From: Synechococcales cyanobacterium CRU_2_2
GTDB taxonomy: Bacteria > Cyanobacteriota > Cyanobacteriia > PCC-9006 > JAAUQQ01
Direction: 5' to 3'
Assembly: GCA_012034805.1 (NCBI GenBank)
Contig: JAAUOP010000006.1
Span: 1 to 64,000 of the forward strand
DNA length: 64,000 bases
Of the stretch, positions 1-10,500 are shown piece after piece. The notes beneath the pieces are model-generated. The model made no database searches. It was not told the origin of the DNA and saw nothing but the letters and a program-made list of their open reading frames with translations. Position 1 is the stretch's first letter. Each line of letters opens with the position of its first letter. The translations under genes were made by a program, and so were the position numbers.

Positions 1-1
1 G

Positions 2-150
2 GTGGTGGATGTTCACATTGGTCAAATCCGCAAAAGATTGAGCTGGATATTAGCCAGCCGTCGTTGATTCAGACCGTCCGGGGTGTCGGGTATAAATTTG
101 AGGCCGCTCCCCGAGGGGAAGGGGTTGAGGAACTGGCAGACCAGATTTAG
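2..150 (+). CDS. C-terminal end of an OmpR/PhoB-type response regulator (winged helix), truncated by the window edge and frameshifted at the A-run 32-35
   Basis: VVDVHIGQIRK + (one extra A) KIELDISQPSLIQTVRGVGYKFE is the classic wHTH C-terminus; the two halves lie in different frames. Confidence 0.75.
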   Translation, partial: GGCSHWSNPQKIELDISQPSLIQTVRGVGYKFEAAPRGEGVEELADQI

Positions 151-160
151 CGGCTCCGAT

Positions 161-1548
161 TTAGGGGACGGGTTTGCGGCCCAGCTGACCGGCCATCAGG
201 GCGAGGGCGATCGCTCTCGCCCAGGCCATCCGCCGCATAGCCCACAGGCCCGCGCGCCGAACCCAGACGATCGGTGGCCACTGGGTTGAAAACGTCCGGT
301 CTAGAATATCGGTAAACGCCAAAATCAAGCTGTTCTCGGGTTTGCGCCAGCGATCGTAGCGACGCAGAACTTCCAGCTGGCCAATGTCTCGGCCTTGTTG
401 GTGCGCCTGGGCCAGAACCTGGGCCAGGGCTGCGGCGTCGCGGATGCCCATGTTCATGCCCTGCCCCCCCACGGGGTGACAGTTGTGGGCAGCGTCGCCC
501 ACCAGGGCTAGGCGGTGGAGGCTGTAGCGATCGCTGTGCATCAACCGCACCGGAAACACAACCCTGGGATTTTCGAGTTCGAGTCGGCCCATCTGCGTTC
601 CGTAGCGCTGGGTGAGCAAATCGAGGAACTCCGCTTCCGGTAGCGCTGCAATCCGTTGGGCCTCGGCGTGGGGAGCCGTCCAAACCACCTGGGCGCGCTG
701 ACCGGGCAGCGGCAGAATCGCAAAGGGGCCGCTGGGCCAAAAGCGTTCGTAGGCGATATTGTCGTGGGGCTTTTCGGTCCGCACTGTGAAGCTAATGCAA
801 GACTGCCAGTAGTGCCAGCCCCGAGTCCGGATCTGGGCGGCTTGGCGAAGGGGCGACTGGGCACCGTCAGCAGCGATGACGAGGCGCGTTTTGAGGCGCG
901 TTTTGGAAGGGGCTTCGAGGGGGGGCGATCGCCATCTAGATCGCGGAGATACACCCAAGCCGCATCGGCCTGATACTCCACATGTTCAACCTGAGCGGGA
1001 CAACGCCAGTCAACCTGACCCAGCTCTAGCTCTGGGTTGCAAGGGCGGTCTAAGGCCTCGTAGAGTGGCCCCAGCATGGCCTGGTGTTCGGCGACGTAAA
1101 CCACGTCCTCCTGGCGACCTAGGTCTGCAGGCCCCAGCCACACGGGGCGGGGGTGGCTGCCGTCAGAAAGGCGAATGCGATCGCACGCAACAATCTGCGG
1201 ACGAATCTTGTCCCACAGGCCCAGTCGGGCAAAAATTTCGCCGGACATGAGCGAAATCGCATAGGCCCGCCGCTGCTCGAGTCCGGCAGATTTAGGTTTT
1301 GCTTCTACCAGCGTGATGCGCAGGCCACTGGAGCGGAGCGCCCAGGCTAAGGTCGCCCCGACGATACCGGCCCCAACGATCACGATATCGGTGTCGAAAT
1401 CGGTGTCGAAATCGGTGTTGGGACTGGAGCCAGTTTGGGGGCCAGTATCTGTTCTCGTCAAAGCGGTAGGATTTAAGCGGAAGTTTTCCAAGACTTGCGA
1501 TCGCGTCTCCAAAACCATAGATTCAGCCCAGGAATATAGTCTCGCCAA
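161..1548 (-). CDS. UbiH/UbiF/VisC-type FAD-dependent monooxygenase, frameshifted at G7 (919-925)
   Basis: DIVIVGAGIVGATLAWALRSSGLRITLVEAK Rossmann motif in ORF 541-1548; VIAADGAQS and LVGDAAHNCHPVGGQGMNMGIRDAAALA in ORF 161-958. Confidence 0.85.
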
Positions 1549-1794
1549 AGGACAGCGTGAGCGTCTTGAGTGCCAGAGGATGTGCCAGAGGATTGACCTC
1601 GTGCCAGAGAATTGATCTCATGCTAGGAACCTGCTAACCCTCGATATCGATGCTCAATGGATTGTCCTGTACCGTCTATTGTTACGTAAATTTAAGAAAG
1701 TCCCCTGCGGAAAATACGAATTTTTCAGCTTGATTTTTTAATGAACGAGAATTTAATAAAATCGGCAATCTCCCAAAATTATTTTCAAGCCCTC

Positions 1795-1875
1795 GTAGGG
1801 GTCGGTATCCCCGACCCTCAGACGTCTTGAGACGCATCCCAGATCCGGTATTGGGCGCGGAATGCGCGCCCCTAC
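1795..1875. repeat. Intergenic REP-like element, diverged copy of the one next to the RAYT gene (26654-26732)
   Basis: TAGGGGTCGGTATCCCCGACCCTCAG...TGAGACGCATCCCAGAT...TTGGG vs TAGGGGTTGGCATTTCTGACCTTCAG...TGAGGCGCATCCCAAAT...TTTGGG. Confidence 0.5.
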
Positions 1876-1940
1876 TTTCTCGCCTACGTTTTCTCGTCTA
1901 CGTTTTCTCGTCTACCTCTTTTCATCTACTTTTTTTTCCC

Positions 1941-2961
1941 ATGACCCTTAGCACCGAACTCCCAGCCCCCAGTTTCACCTCGCGCCTTGTCAGTGGTCTC
2001 TTGGCGATCAAGCCCTTGGCCAGCTTCGCCAAGAGCCGCGCCCGCACCATGATGATCCAACGGGCCGAGGGCATTGGCGTCTATTGGCTGCAGGAGGCCG
2101 ATGCCTTGCGATCGCGCGGGCAGGCCACGCCCTTCTCCGGGGATTGGGAGGCCGACTTGGCCGAAATCCGCGACCCCAGTCTCACCTATCCCAGCTACTA
2201 CCTCAAGCCCTTCCACGCCTACGCAGAAGGCAACCTGGGCTGGGATCCGGCCATGGAAAGCGAAGTTGCGGCTAAGGCGGTTCATGCCAAGATTTGGCCC
2301 GAGGAAACCGCTGAGGGAGATGTCAAGCTGCGCCGGAGTTATCACGAGATTGTCGAGCGCGAGCTCGCCCAGGCCTCAACTTCTGGAGCACCGGGGGCGA
2401 TGCCGTTGGGGAATGGCATGGCGATCGCAGACCTGGGCTGTAGCGTCGGTCTCAGCACGTTTTCACTGCGGGAAATGTTTCCCCAGGCCCAGATTACCGG
2501 GGTGGATTTGTCGCCGTATTTTTGGCGATCGCGCCGTTATCCGCGATCGCCAATCCCAGCCCCAATCCCAGCCCCAATCCCAGCCCCCAGCCCCCAGCAT
2601 CACCTGGAAACACGCCGCCGCCGAGGCCACCGGCCTCCCTGGCCAGTCCTTCGACCTGGTCTCCGCCTGCTTAATGTTCCACGAACTGCCCCGCACCGCC
2701 GCCTGTCAAATTCTCCAGGAAGCCCGACGCCTGCTCAAACCCGGCGGCCACTTCGCGCTCATGGATATGAATCCCGCCTCGCCAATTTATGCCGGGATGC
2801 CACCTTATATTCTGACGCTGCTCAAAAGCACCGAGCCTCACCTAGACGACTATTTCAGTTTTGACTTGCTCGCGGCGATCGAGCAAGCCGGGTTTGAGCG
2901 ACCCAGCCTCACCCCCAACACCCCCCGCCACCGAACTATCCTGGCTCGGGTCGCGAATTAG
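1941..2961 (+). CDS. Class I SAM-dependent methyltransferase, frameshifted around 2519-2595
   Basis: ADLGCSVGLSTFSLREMFPQAQITGVDLSPYF then, in another frame, SITWKHAAAEATGLPGQSFDLVSACLMFHELP...LLKPGGHFALMDMNP. Confidence 0.8.
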
Positions 2962-3119
2962 GCGCGGAATGGGGCGCGGGATACGGCCCCGACGCGGGTG
3001 CCCTAGATGTTTTGGAATCAATCCGCTGGGGAATCCTGGGAAAGTCAGGGTATCGCCGGTTTGCGGTCGCTTTTTGTGCAATCTCTTTCCTGAAATAAAA
3101 TTATCCTGAGGAAAGTGTA

Positions 3120-4643
3120 GTGAGCAGACCTCTCACCGTTTCCCCTTCCCCTTTCGATCTCCCTCCAAAAACCATGGCCCACGTCCCTCCCAGCTTTCAG
3201 CCCCCTGGCCCGATTATCTTTGGCACCGATGGCTGGCGCGGCATCATTGCAGAAGACTTCACCTTTGAGCGGCTTTATCGGGCCGCTTGTGCAGCGGCTC
3301 GGGTGCTGAAGGAAGTTTATGGCGAGTCCACGGGCAGCAACACCGTCATCATTGGCTACGATCGCCGCTTCCTCTCCGAAGAATTTGCCCACACCACCGC
3401 CACTGCCGCTAGAGCTGTTGGCCTCGATGTGCTCATGTCTGAGAGCTATGCGCCGACACCGGCCTTTAGCCTCGCGGCCAAGGACAGAAATGCCCTGGGT
3501 GCACTCGTGATCACGGCCAGCCATAACCCCGGTACCTACTCCGGCCTCAAAATCAAGGGAGCCTTTGGCGGCTCGGTGCCCCCGGAAGTGACCCAGAAAG
3601 TCGAAGCACTGCTGGCCGAAGGGTATTTGCCCCAGGCATCTACCGAGACCGCAGCACCCGCCGTTGGGTTTGAGACGTTTGAACCTTGGGCTCCCTATTG
3701 CGAAGCCCTGGGCAAAAAAGTTGATCTGGGCGCGATTCAGGCGGCGGTGAACGGCGGTCAATTACAAATTTTTGCCGATGTGATGTACGGTGCGGCGGCG
3801 ACTGGGTTGGAGCGCATTTTGGGCGTACCCGTGACCGAATTGCATGGCGATCGCGACCCGCTCTTTGGCGGCGGTGCCCCCGAGCCCCTGCCCCGCAACC
3901 TCGCGGTGGTGATGGATCGCATTCAACATCGCGACAACCCATCCCTGGCCGTGGGGTTTGTCTTTGATGGCGACGCCGATCGCATTGCCGCCATCGACGA
4001 AACCGGCGAATTTTGCAGCTCCCAAGTTCTCATTCCAATTTTGATCGAGCACCTGGCGGTGCGACGCGGCCTCACCGGCGAAGTGATCAAAACCGTCAGC
4101 GGCTCAGACTTGATGCCCAAGGTGGCCGAGCTATTTGGCCTATCGGTGTATGAAACTGCGGTGGGCTACAAGTACATCGCCGATCGCATGTTGACCACCC
4201 CGGTTCTAATTGGCGGCGAAGAATCCGGCGGCATTGGCTACGGCAGCCACATCCCCGAGCGCGATGGACTCCTAGCGGCGCTCTACGTGCTGGAGGCGAT
4301 CGTCCAGTCGGGCCAGGGCTTGGCCCAGCTCTATCGCAGCTTGCAAGAACGGACGAATTTCGTTGCGGCCTACGATCGCATCGACCTTCCCTTAGCCAGT
4401 TTGGCAGTGCGCGATCGCGTCCTCGAAGCCCTCCAGCACAACCGCCCCAGCGAAATCGCCGGTCAAGCCGTGCTGGACTGCATCACCATCGATGGCTACA
4501 AATTCCGCCTAGCCGACCAGCGCTGGCTGATGGTTCGCTTCAGCGGGACTGAGCCCCTATTGCGCCTATACTGCGAAGCGGCGACGCTGGAGCAGGTCAA
4601 CGAAACCTTGGCCTGGGCTAGGGATTGGGCCGGTCAGTTTTAG
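3120..4643 (+). CDS. Phosphoglucomutase/phosphomannomutase (alpha-D-phosphohexomutase) family; start may be ATG 3174
   Basis: FGTDGWRGIIAEDFT, VITASHNPGTYSGLKIKG (phosphoserine loop), FDGDADR, GGEESGG, RFSGTEPLLRLY. Confidence 0.92.
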   Translation: MSRPLTVSPSPFDLPPKTMAHVPPSFQPPGPIIFGTDGWRGIIAEDFTFERLYRAACAAARVLKEVYGESTGSNTVIIGYDRRFLSEEFAHTTATAARAVGLDVLMSESYAPTPAFSLAAKDRNALGALVITASHNPGTYSGLKIKGAFGGSVPPEVTQKVEALLAEGYLPQASTETAAPAVGFETFEPWAPYCEALGKKVDLGAIQAAVNGGQLQIFADVMYGAAATGLERILGVPVTELHGDRDPLFGGGAPEPLPRNLAVVMDRIQHRDNPSLAVGFVFDGDADRIAAIDETGEFCSSQVLIPILIEHLAVRRGLTGEVIKTVSGSDLMPKVAELFGLSVYETAVGYKYIADRMLTTPVLIGGEESGGIGYGSHIPERDGLLAALYVLEAIVQSGQGLAQLYRSLQERTNFVAAYDRIDLPLASLAVRDRVLEALQHNRPSEIAGQAVLDCITIDGYKFRLADQRWLMVRFSGTEPLLRLYCEAATLEQVNETLAWARDWAGQF

Positions 4644-4696
4644 TTAGGTTTTGGGCTGATTTCTAGCTGATTTCTAGCTAGTTTTTAGTTGGTTTT

Positions 4697-5530
4697 TTGG
4701 TCACTCTTCTATTCACTCTCAAGGAACTCACTTCTATGGTCGCAACGCGCCCCAATGCTAACCCGATCGCGATCAGCCTTGCCCTTAAGGTGGTGGGAGC
4801 TGTTCTGCTAACTGCTTCGCTGCTGGATTATGTGGTGCTGTTTTTGCCACCGCAGCTCAAGGATGCCCAGTGGCGATTTCAGTTTACGACACAACTGATC
4901 GATCGCGGTATCGTCCCTCTGATCGGAATTTCATTGATTATGCTGGGGCTATGGATGGCGGCAGCTCTGGGCGAGCCTTCGGAGCCTGGCCGGGCCAATC
5001 GCCCAGCCAGCGCAGATCCGCTCAAGCCGATCACGATGGCGATCGCCGGTTTTCTGGGCTTCTTGTTTTTGATGATGTCGCCGCTGCACATTGTCGATGC
5101 GGGCAAAGCCAGCGCCGCTGCTACCCGTCAGGTCAACAATCAAACCTCTCAAGTGGAGCAGCAGCTTGAGTTTCGTTTGCAACAGGAACGCGCCCAAATT
5201 GATGCTATACTGGCAAATCCTGAACAGCTCAAACAGCTTGATCTGGCCCTGCAGCAACCTGGCCTACCTGCGGAAGAAAAGCAGCGCATTCAAACCTTGA
5301 AAAAAGATTTGGAGCGCTTCCAAGGCAATCCAGCGGCCCTGGGAAAACAGCAAGAGCAAGCCCGTACCCTGGCCCTAGACGAAATTCGTAAGCGCAATCA
5401 AACCGAGCGGGGTCGCATCTCCACCGAATTCAACAAATCCCGTGCGCGCATTGGTCTCAGTGGTTTGTTGATCTCCGCAGCATACCTGCTAATCTGCTGG
5501 ATGGGGTTCCAGACCAGCGGACGACGCTAG
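4697..5530 (+). CDS. HpsJ-like cyanobacterial membrane protein with coiled coil (start probably 4736)
   Basis: Several TM segments, central Gln/Glu-rich coiled coil and C-terminal TM; family name is from memory. Confidence 0.55.
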   Translation: MVTLLFTLKELTSMVATRPNANPIAISLALKVVGAVLLTASLLDYVVLFLPPQLKDAQWRFQFTTQLIDRGIVPLIGISLIMLGLWMAAALGEPSEPGRANRPASADPLKPITMAIAGFLGFLFLMMSPLHIVDAGKASAAATRQVNNQTSQVEQQLEFRLQQERAQIDAILANPEQLKQLDLALQQPGLPAEEKQRIQTLKKDLERFQGNPAALGKQQEQARTLALDEIRKRNQTERGRISTEFNKSRARIGLSGLLISAAYLLICWMGFQTSGRR

Positions 5531-5547
5531 TTGCCCGGGATTCCAAC

Positions 5548-6173
5548 TTGCCTGCCGAATCTCTGAACCACACGCCATCTATGCTCAATTTTTCCAGAGG
5601 CCAAACGCCGCTTGTCGTTGCCACCGGTAACCCCAATAAGCTGAAAGAAATGCAGCATTATTTGGGAGATTTGGGCTGGTCTTTGGAGCTGAAACCGAGA
5701 GAATTGGAGATCGAAGAAACCGGTACAACGTTCTTGGAAAATGCCCAGTTGAAGGCAACCCAGGTGGCGATCGCGACAGGCAAGTGGGCGATCGCCGATG
5801 ACTCCGGCCTCTCGGTCAATGCCCTCAACGGCGCGCCAGGGCTCTACTCTGCCCGCTATGGCGACAGTGACGCCGAACGGATCGATCGGGTGCTGCGCGA
5901 ACTCGGCCCCCACCCGAACCGCTCGGGGCAATTTATTTGTGCCGTGGTCTTGGCAAGGCCCGACGGTTCGGTGGCCTTGGCAGAGGAGGGCATTTGTCCC
6001 GGTGAAATTTTGCCGTCCCCTCGAGGCGCGGGGGGCTTCGGCTATGACCCGATTTTTTTGTGCCCGAGGCTAACCGCACCTACGCAGAAATGACGCCCGA
6101 CCAAAAGCACGCGCTCAGTCACCGGGGCCGAGCCTTTGCGTTGATTGTGCCGCAGATGGAAGGGCTGCGATAG
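5548..6173 (+). CDS. rdgB: RdgB/HAM1 non-canonical purine NTP pyrophosphatase, frameshifted at T7 (6053-6059)
   Basis: VVATGNPNKLKEMQHYL, ADDSGLSVNALNGAPGLYSARYG, GGFGYDPIF; one extra T restores FVPEANRTYAEMTPDQKHALSHRGRAF to stop 6171-6173. Confidence 0.9.
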
Positions 6174-6197
6174 CAGTCGCGCAGGAGGCGATCGCCC

Positions 6198-7493
6198 ATG
6201 CTGCCCACGCTAATCTTTGCAGCCATTTTAGCCCTCTACCTCGCATTTAACCTGGGTGCCAACGACGTTGCCAATGCCATGGGGACTTCGGTGGGGTCGA
6301 AGGCGATTACGCTGACCCAGGCGATCGCCCTCGCTGGGGTGATGGAATTTGCCGGGGCTATTCTCCTAGGCCATCAGGTTTCCCAGCGGCTCATCAACGA
6401 CGTGATTGACCCTGGAGCTTGGAGCGGTGATCCCCAGCCCTGGCTGTGGGCGATGCTGGCGGTGTTGCTCACGGGAGGGGTATGGCTGAATCTGTCAACG
6501 TTGCTGAGTTTACCGGTATCGGCATCTCATACGGTTGTCGGCGCATTGGCGGGGGCGGGGCTGATGGCGGCGGGGCCGGAGGTGGTGCATTGGGCGTCGC
6601 TGGGGCAGATCTCGCTCGCTTGGGCGATCACACCGCTAGCCAGTGGGGCGATCGCCGCTGGGGTCTACAGCCTGATTCGGCGTGGAATTTTGATGCAGGA
6701 GCAACCTTTGCTGCAACTTCGTGAAGGGGTGCCGGGGTTGGCCGTGTTGTTATTTGGGGTGTTCGGGGCGATCGTCTTTCCGGCTCTCCAGCGCACGGCC
6801 TGGGTTGCTCGATGGCTAGACAACGCAATAATCCCTGCGCCTGCATTGGGGATTGGACTGAGCGCGATCGGCGCGTTGGGCTTGGTTTGGGTTTCGTTAA
6901 AGACAATTGTAGATACATCTAATCTGGATCAAACGTCTTGCGTTTCAACGGAGGTCGGGGCGCAAGCGACTTTGGAGCGGGTGTTCGGGCGATTTCAGGT
7001 CGTGAGTGCTGGCTTTGTCGCCTTTGCCCATGGGGCGAATGATGTCGGCAATGCAGTGGCTCCGCTGGGGGCGATCGCGTTCTTTTTGAACACAGGACAG
7101 CTGCCGGGCGATCGCCCCGAAATGCCCCTTGACCTGCCCTTCTGGATTTTGGCCCTAGGCGGCGTTGGCCTTGTACTCGGCCTCGCCATTTTGGGCAAAC
7201 GGGTCATCGCAACCATTGGCGAAGGCATCATCCCACTCCAGCCCAGCAGCGGCTTTTGCGCCGAGTTGGCGACGGCCCTCACGGTGCTCCTGGCCTCAGG
7301 CCTGGGTTTGCCCGTATCGACCTCCCATGCGCTGATTGGGGCGGTGGTGGGTGTGGCCTGGGTGCAGGATCGAGAGGCGATCGCGTGGGGCACTTTGCAG
7401 AAAATTGCCATTACTTGGGGCATCACGATTCCGGCGGCGGCGGCGATCGCAGCGGTCAGTTTCGCCGGGATCCAGGCGTGGGCTATCAAATAG
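6198..7493 (+). CDS. PiT family inorganic phosphate transporter
   Basis: LGANDVANAMGTSVGSKAIT and AFAHGANDVGNAVAPLGAI signature repeats; multi-TM. Confidence 0.93.
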   Translation: MLPTLIFAAILALYLAFNLGANDVANAMGTSVGSKAITLTQAIALAGVMEFAGAILLGHQVSQRLINDVIDPGAWSGDPQPWLWAMLAVLLTGGVWLNLSTLLSLPVSASHTVVGALAGAGLMAAGPEVVHWASLGQISLAWAITPLASGAIAAGVYSLIRRGILMQEQPLLQLREGVPGLAVLLFGVFGAIVFPALQRTAWVARWLDNAIIPAPALGIGLSAIGALGLVWVSLKTIVDTSNLDQTSCVSTEVGAQATLERVFGRFQVVSAGFVAFAHGANDVGNAVAPLGAIAFFLNTGQLPGDRPEMPLDLPFWILALGGVGLVLGLAILGKRVIATIGEGIIPLQPSSGFCAELATALTVLLASGLGLPVSTSHALIGAVVGVAWVQDREAIAWGTLQKIAITWGITIPAAAAIAAVSFAGIQAWAIK

Positions 7494-7507
7494 GAGGGTG
7501 CATTGCC

Positions 7508-10500
7508 CTAGGCGACGGCTCCGAGGGATCGCAAGATGTCCCGTTGTCCGTTGCTCAATCCGGTTGCGTGGGTGATCTGCATCTTGTCGTAGGGATGGGG
7601 AACCGTGAGCGCCTTGATACAGTGGCCTGTGGTGACATCCCACAGACGAATGACCCCATCCAAAGAACCACTAATCAGGGTGTTACTATCGGGGTGGATA
7701 TCCACAGCCATGACATCGCGATCGCTCACCTGACAAACTCGAAGGCATTCTCCTGTCATTGCATCCCACAGTCGAAGCGTACAGGTACGGTTGCTGCCGC
7801 TGATAATGTATTGGCCACAGCGGCTCATGGCCACGGAAAAAATCCAAGCCTGATCGCCTGTCAGGGTTTGCAAGCAGGTTCCAGCCGCTACATCCCATTG
7901 CTTGATGGAACCATCATCGCTGCCACTTACGAGCCACTGACCATCCGCACTAAAGGCGATCGTGCGGACTTTATCGCGATGGCCTTGCAGAACCCGGAGG
8001 CAGTTCCCCGTCACACTGTCCCAAAGACGAATGCTGTGGTCGTCGCTACTGCTGGCAAATAATCGCCCATGGGGATGATAGGCTACGCTCCATACCCAAG
8101 CTTGGTGGCCTTGATAACCTTGGATGCAGTCGCCAGTGTTGAGATCCCAGCGCTTGACGATCGGGTCTTGGCCGCCGCTAATGAGGAATTGACCATCGGG
8201 ACTGAAGGCGATCGCCCAAATGCCGCCTTGATACGTGTCACTGGTATGGCGTAGGCATTGTTTGCTTCCCCCTGTTTGGACATTCCAGAGGCAGATAGTT
8301 GCGTCATCACCACTACTCGCAAGGGTTTTGCCATCGGGGCTGAAGGCGATCGACCAGATCCAGGCCGTATGACCCTGGAGGATGTGGAGGCATTGGCCTG
8401 TTTCTGCATTCCAGAGACGAATGTTGTGGTCGAGATAGCAGGCAGCGATCGTTTTGCCATCGGGGCTATAGGCAAGAGACCAAAGCCAGTTGGTATGGCC
8501 AGTCAGGGTTTTAACACACTGACCCGTTTGAGCATTCCAGAATTTAAGCACTTGATCATTATCGCCCGTCACGACGGTGCAGTTATCGGGGCTAAAGGCA
8601 AGGCTACGAATCCCTGTAGCATGGCCTTGGCCGATGGCATGGCACGTTCCGGTTGCAACATCCCAAAAGCGGACGATAGGGCCAAAACAAGCACTAGCAA
8701 GGTTTTTCCCATCAGGACTGAGGGCCAGAGTTTTGATTTCCATTGGGTGACCTGTGAGGGTTTTCTGGCAGGTGCCAATGGTGACTTCTGAACCTGAGAC
8801 TAAGCTGAGATCCCAGTTGAGATCCCAAAGCTTGATTTGTTTGTCGCAACCGCTGCTGGCAAGGCGATCGCCGCTGGCGCTAAAGGCGATCGTCCAGACG
8901 GCATCGCTGTGATCGGTGAGGGTTTGTAGGCATTGACCTGTGGTGAGGTCCCAGAGCTTGATGGTGGCGTCGTAGCTGCTACTGGCGAGGACGGGGCGAT
9001 GGGGGTGGAACGCAACGCAGAGGATCCAGTTGCTGTGGCCGGTGAGGGTTTGGCGGCAGTGGCCAGTAGCGGTGTCCCAGAGTTTGATCGTGCGATCGTC
9101 ACTACCACTGGCGATCGTATTGCCGTCGGGGCTAAAGGCCACGCTCCAACAGCCTTCGTGATGCCCCTCTAGGTCATACAGGCAGCGCTGGGTTTGGAGA
9201 TCCCAGAGTTTGAGGGTGGGGGTGAGGCTGCTGCTGACGAGTTTTTGGCTGTCGGGGCTGAAGGCCACGGAGACAGTCCACCAGAGGTGTTTTTGGAATA
9301 GGCCAATTTGTTGGCTACCATCGGCGGTGAGGAGACGGATTTGGCCGTTGGAATCACCTGCGGCGAGGAGTTGACCATCGGGGCTGAAGGCGAGGGAATG
9401 GATGCCCCCAAAGGATTGGCGAAAGAGGCAGCGGTGAAAGTCGGCTTGGGTGAAGTTGACCCCATGAAGAATGCTTTGCTGGAAATTGGCTTGCCAGAGG
9501 GCGAGACGAGAGAAGTCGTAGTCTTGGAGATTGGTGCCGAGAAGGACTAGGAGATTGAAGAGATTACCCGCACTGTAGCCCGGTTGGCGGGGGCTGTGGG
9601 TTTGGAGGTGGCGGAGGAGGCTTTGGATCTGGAGCTCTAGATGGGATTGGCTGTTCCAGATTGCGAGTAATTCATCCCGGATGGGGGTGAGAATGAGGCG
9701 GGTTTGAGTGTCACGGACATAGTCTTTTGTATCGGCTTGGATCAAAGCGTGCTGATTGAATATATGTAGCTGATTAGTCTTGATTTCTTGGAGAGCAGTG
9801 GCAATCAATTTGTCGGTGAAATACTCGATCAATACCGGTTGTAGGCCGAAGTATTTGTTGCTTTTTTCGAGGGGGAGTTTTTGCTGGAGGGACTGGAGGG
9901 TTTGGGGGAGATGATGCTGAGAGCTGGCAGAAACGAGGTCTGCGCGAAGGTCTGTGAGGCTGGAGGGGTCCCGGCGAATGGCGAGCCAATAGAGGACTTC
10001 CTGTTCGAGGGGGGAGAGGCGATCGCAGTGCCAATCTAGCAATTCCCGTAGATCAGAAAAAAGGGGTTTGCCGATGCTTAAAAACTCATGGAGATCGCCA
10101 TTGAAAATATCTTTGACATGGTGGGCAGCAAGTTCGAGGGCGAGGGGATTGCCGTCATAGAATTGGATGACCTGTTGCCAATCGGTTTCACTGCCGTAGA
10201 ATCCATCGCTGATTTCAGCAAAGAGTTGATGGCCTTCGATTGCCGTTAATCCCCCGAGTTCGAGGATGCGAACGGGTTTATTAGGGCCTTCAAGACGGGT
10301 GAGATGGGTAAGTTTTTCGCGGCTGGTGAGGAGGATACAGCTTTGGTGGGGGACGGTGGCGAGTTTTTCGATGACGGGGTCATAGTCTTCGGAACCGAGT
10401 CGGTATTTGCCGGTTTGGTCGCCCGTTCCGAGGATGGTTTCTGCGTTGTCGAGGATGAGGAGACAGCGGTTTTGTTTGAGCAGATCGAGGAGTTGGCGGG

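Noticed and set aside
656-1350. Plus-strand ORFs antisense to the UbiH-like gene
   Set aside because: Low-complexity, basic translations without motifs; shadow ORFs of a GC-rich gene.
6053-6059. Programmed frameshift or transcriptional slippage at T7 in rdgB
   Set aside because: Similar one-base losses occur across many unrelated genes in the window, so sequencing error is the simpler reading.
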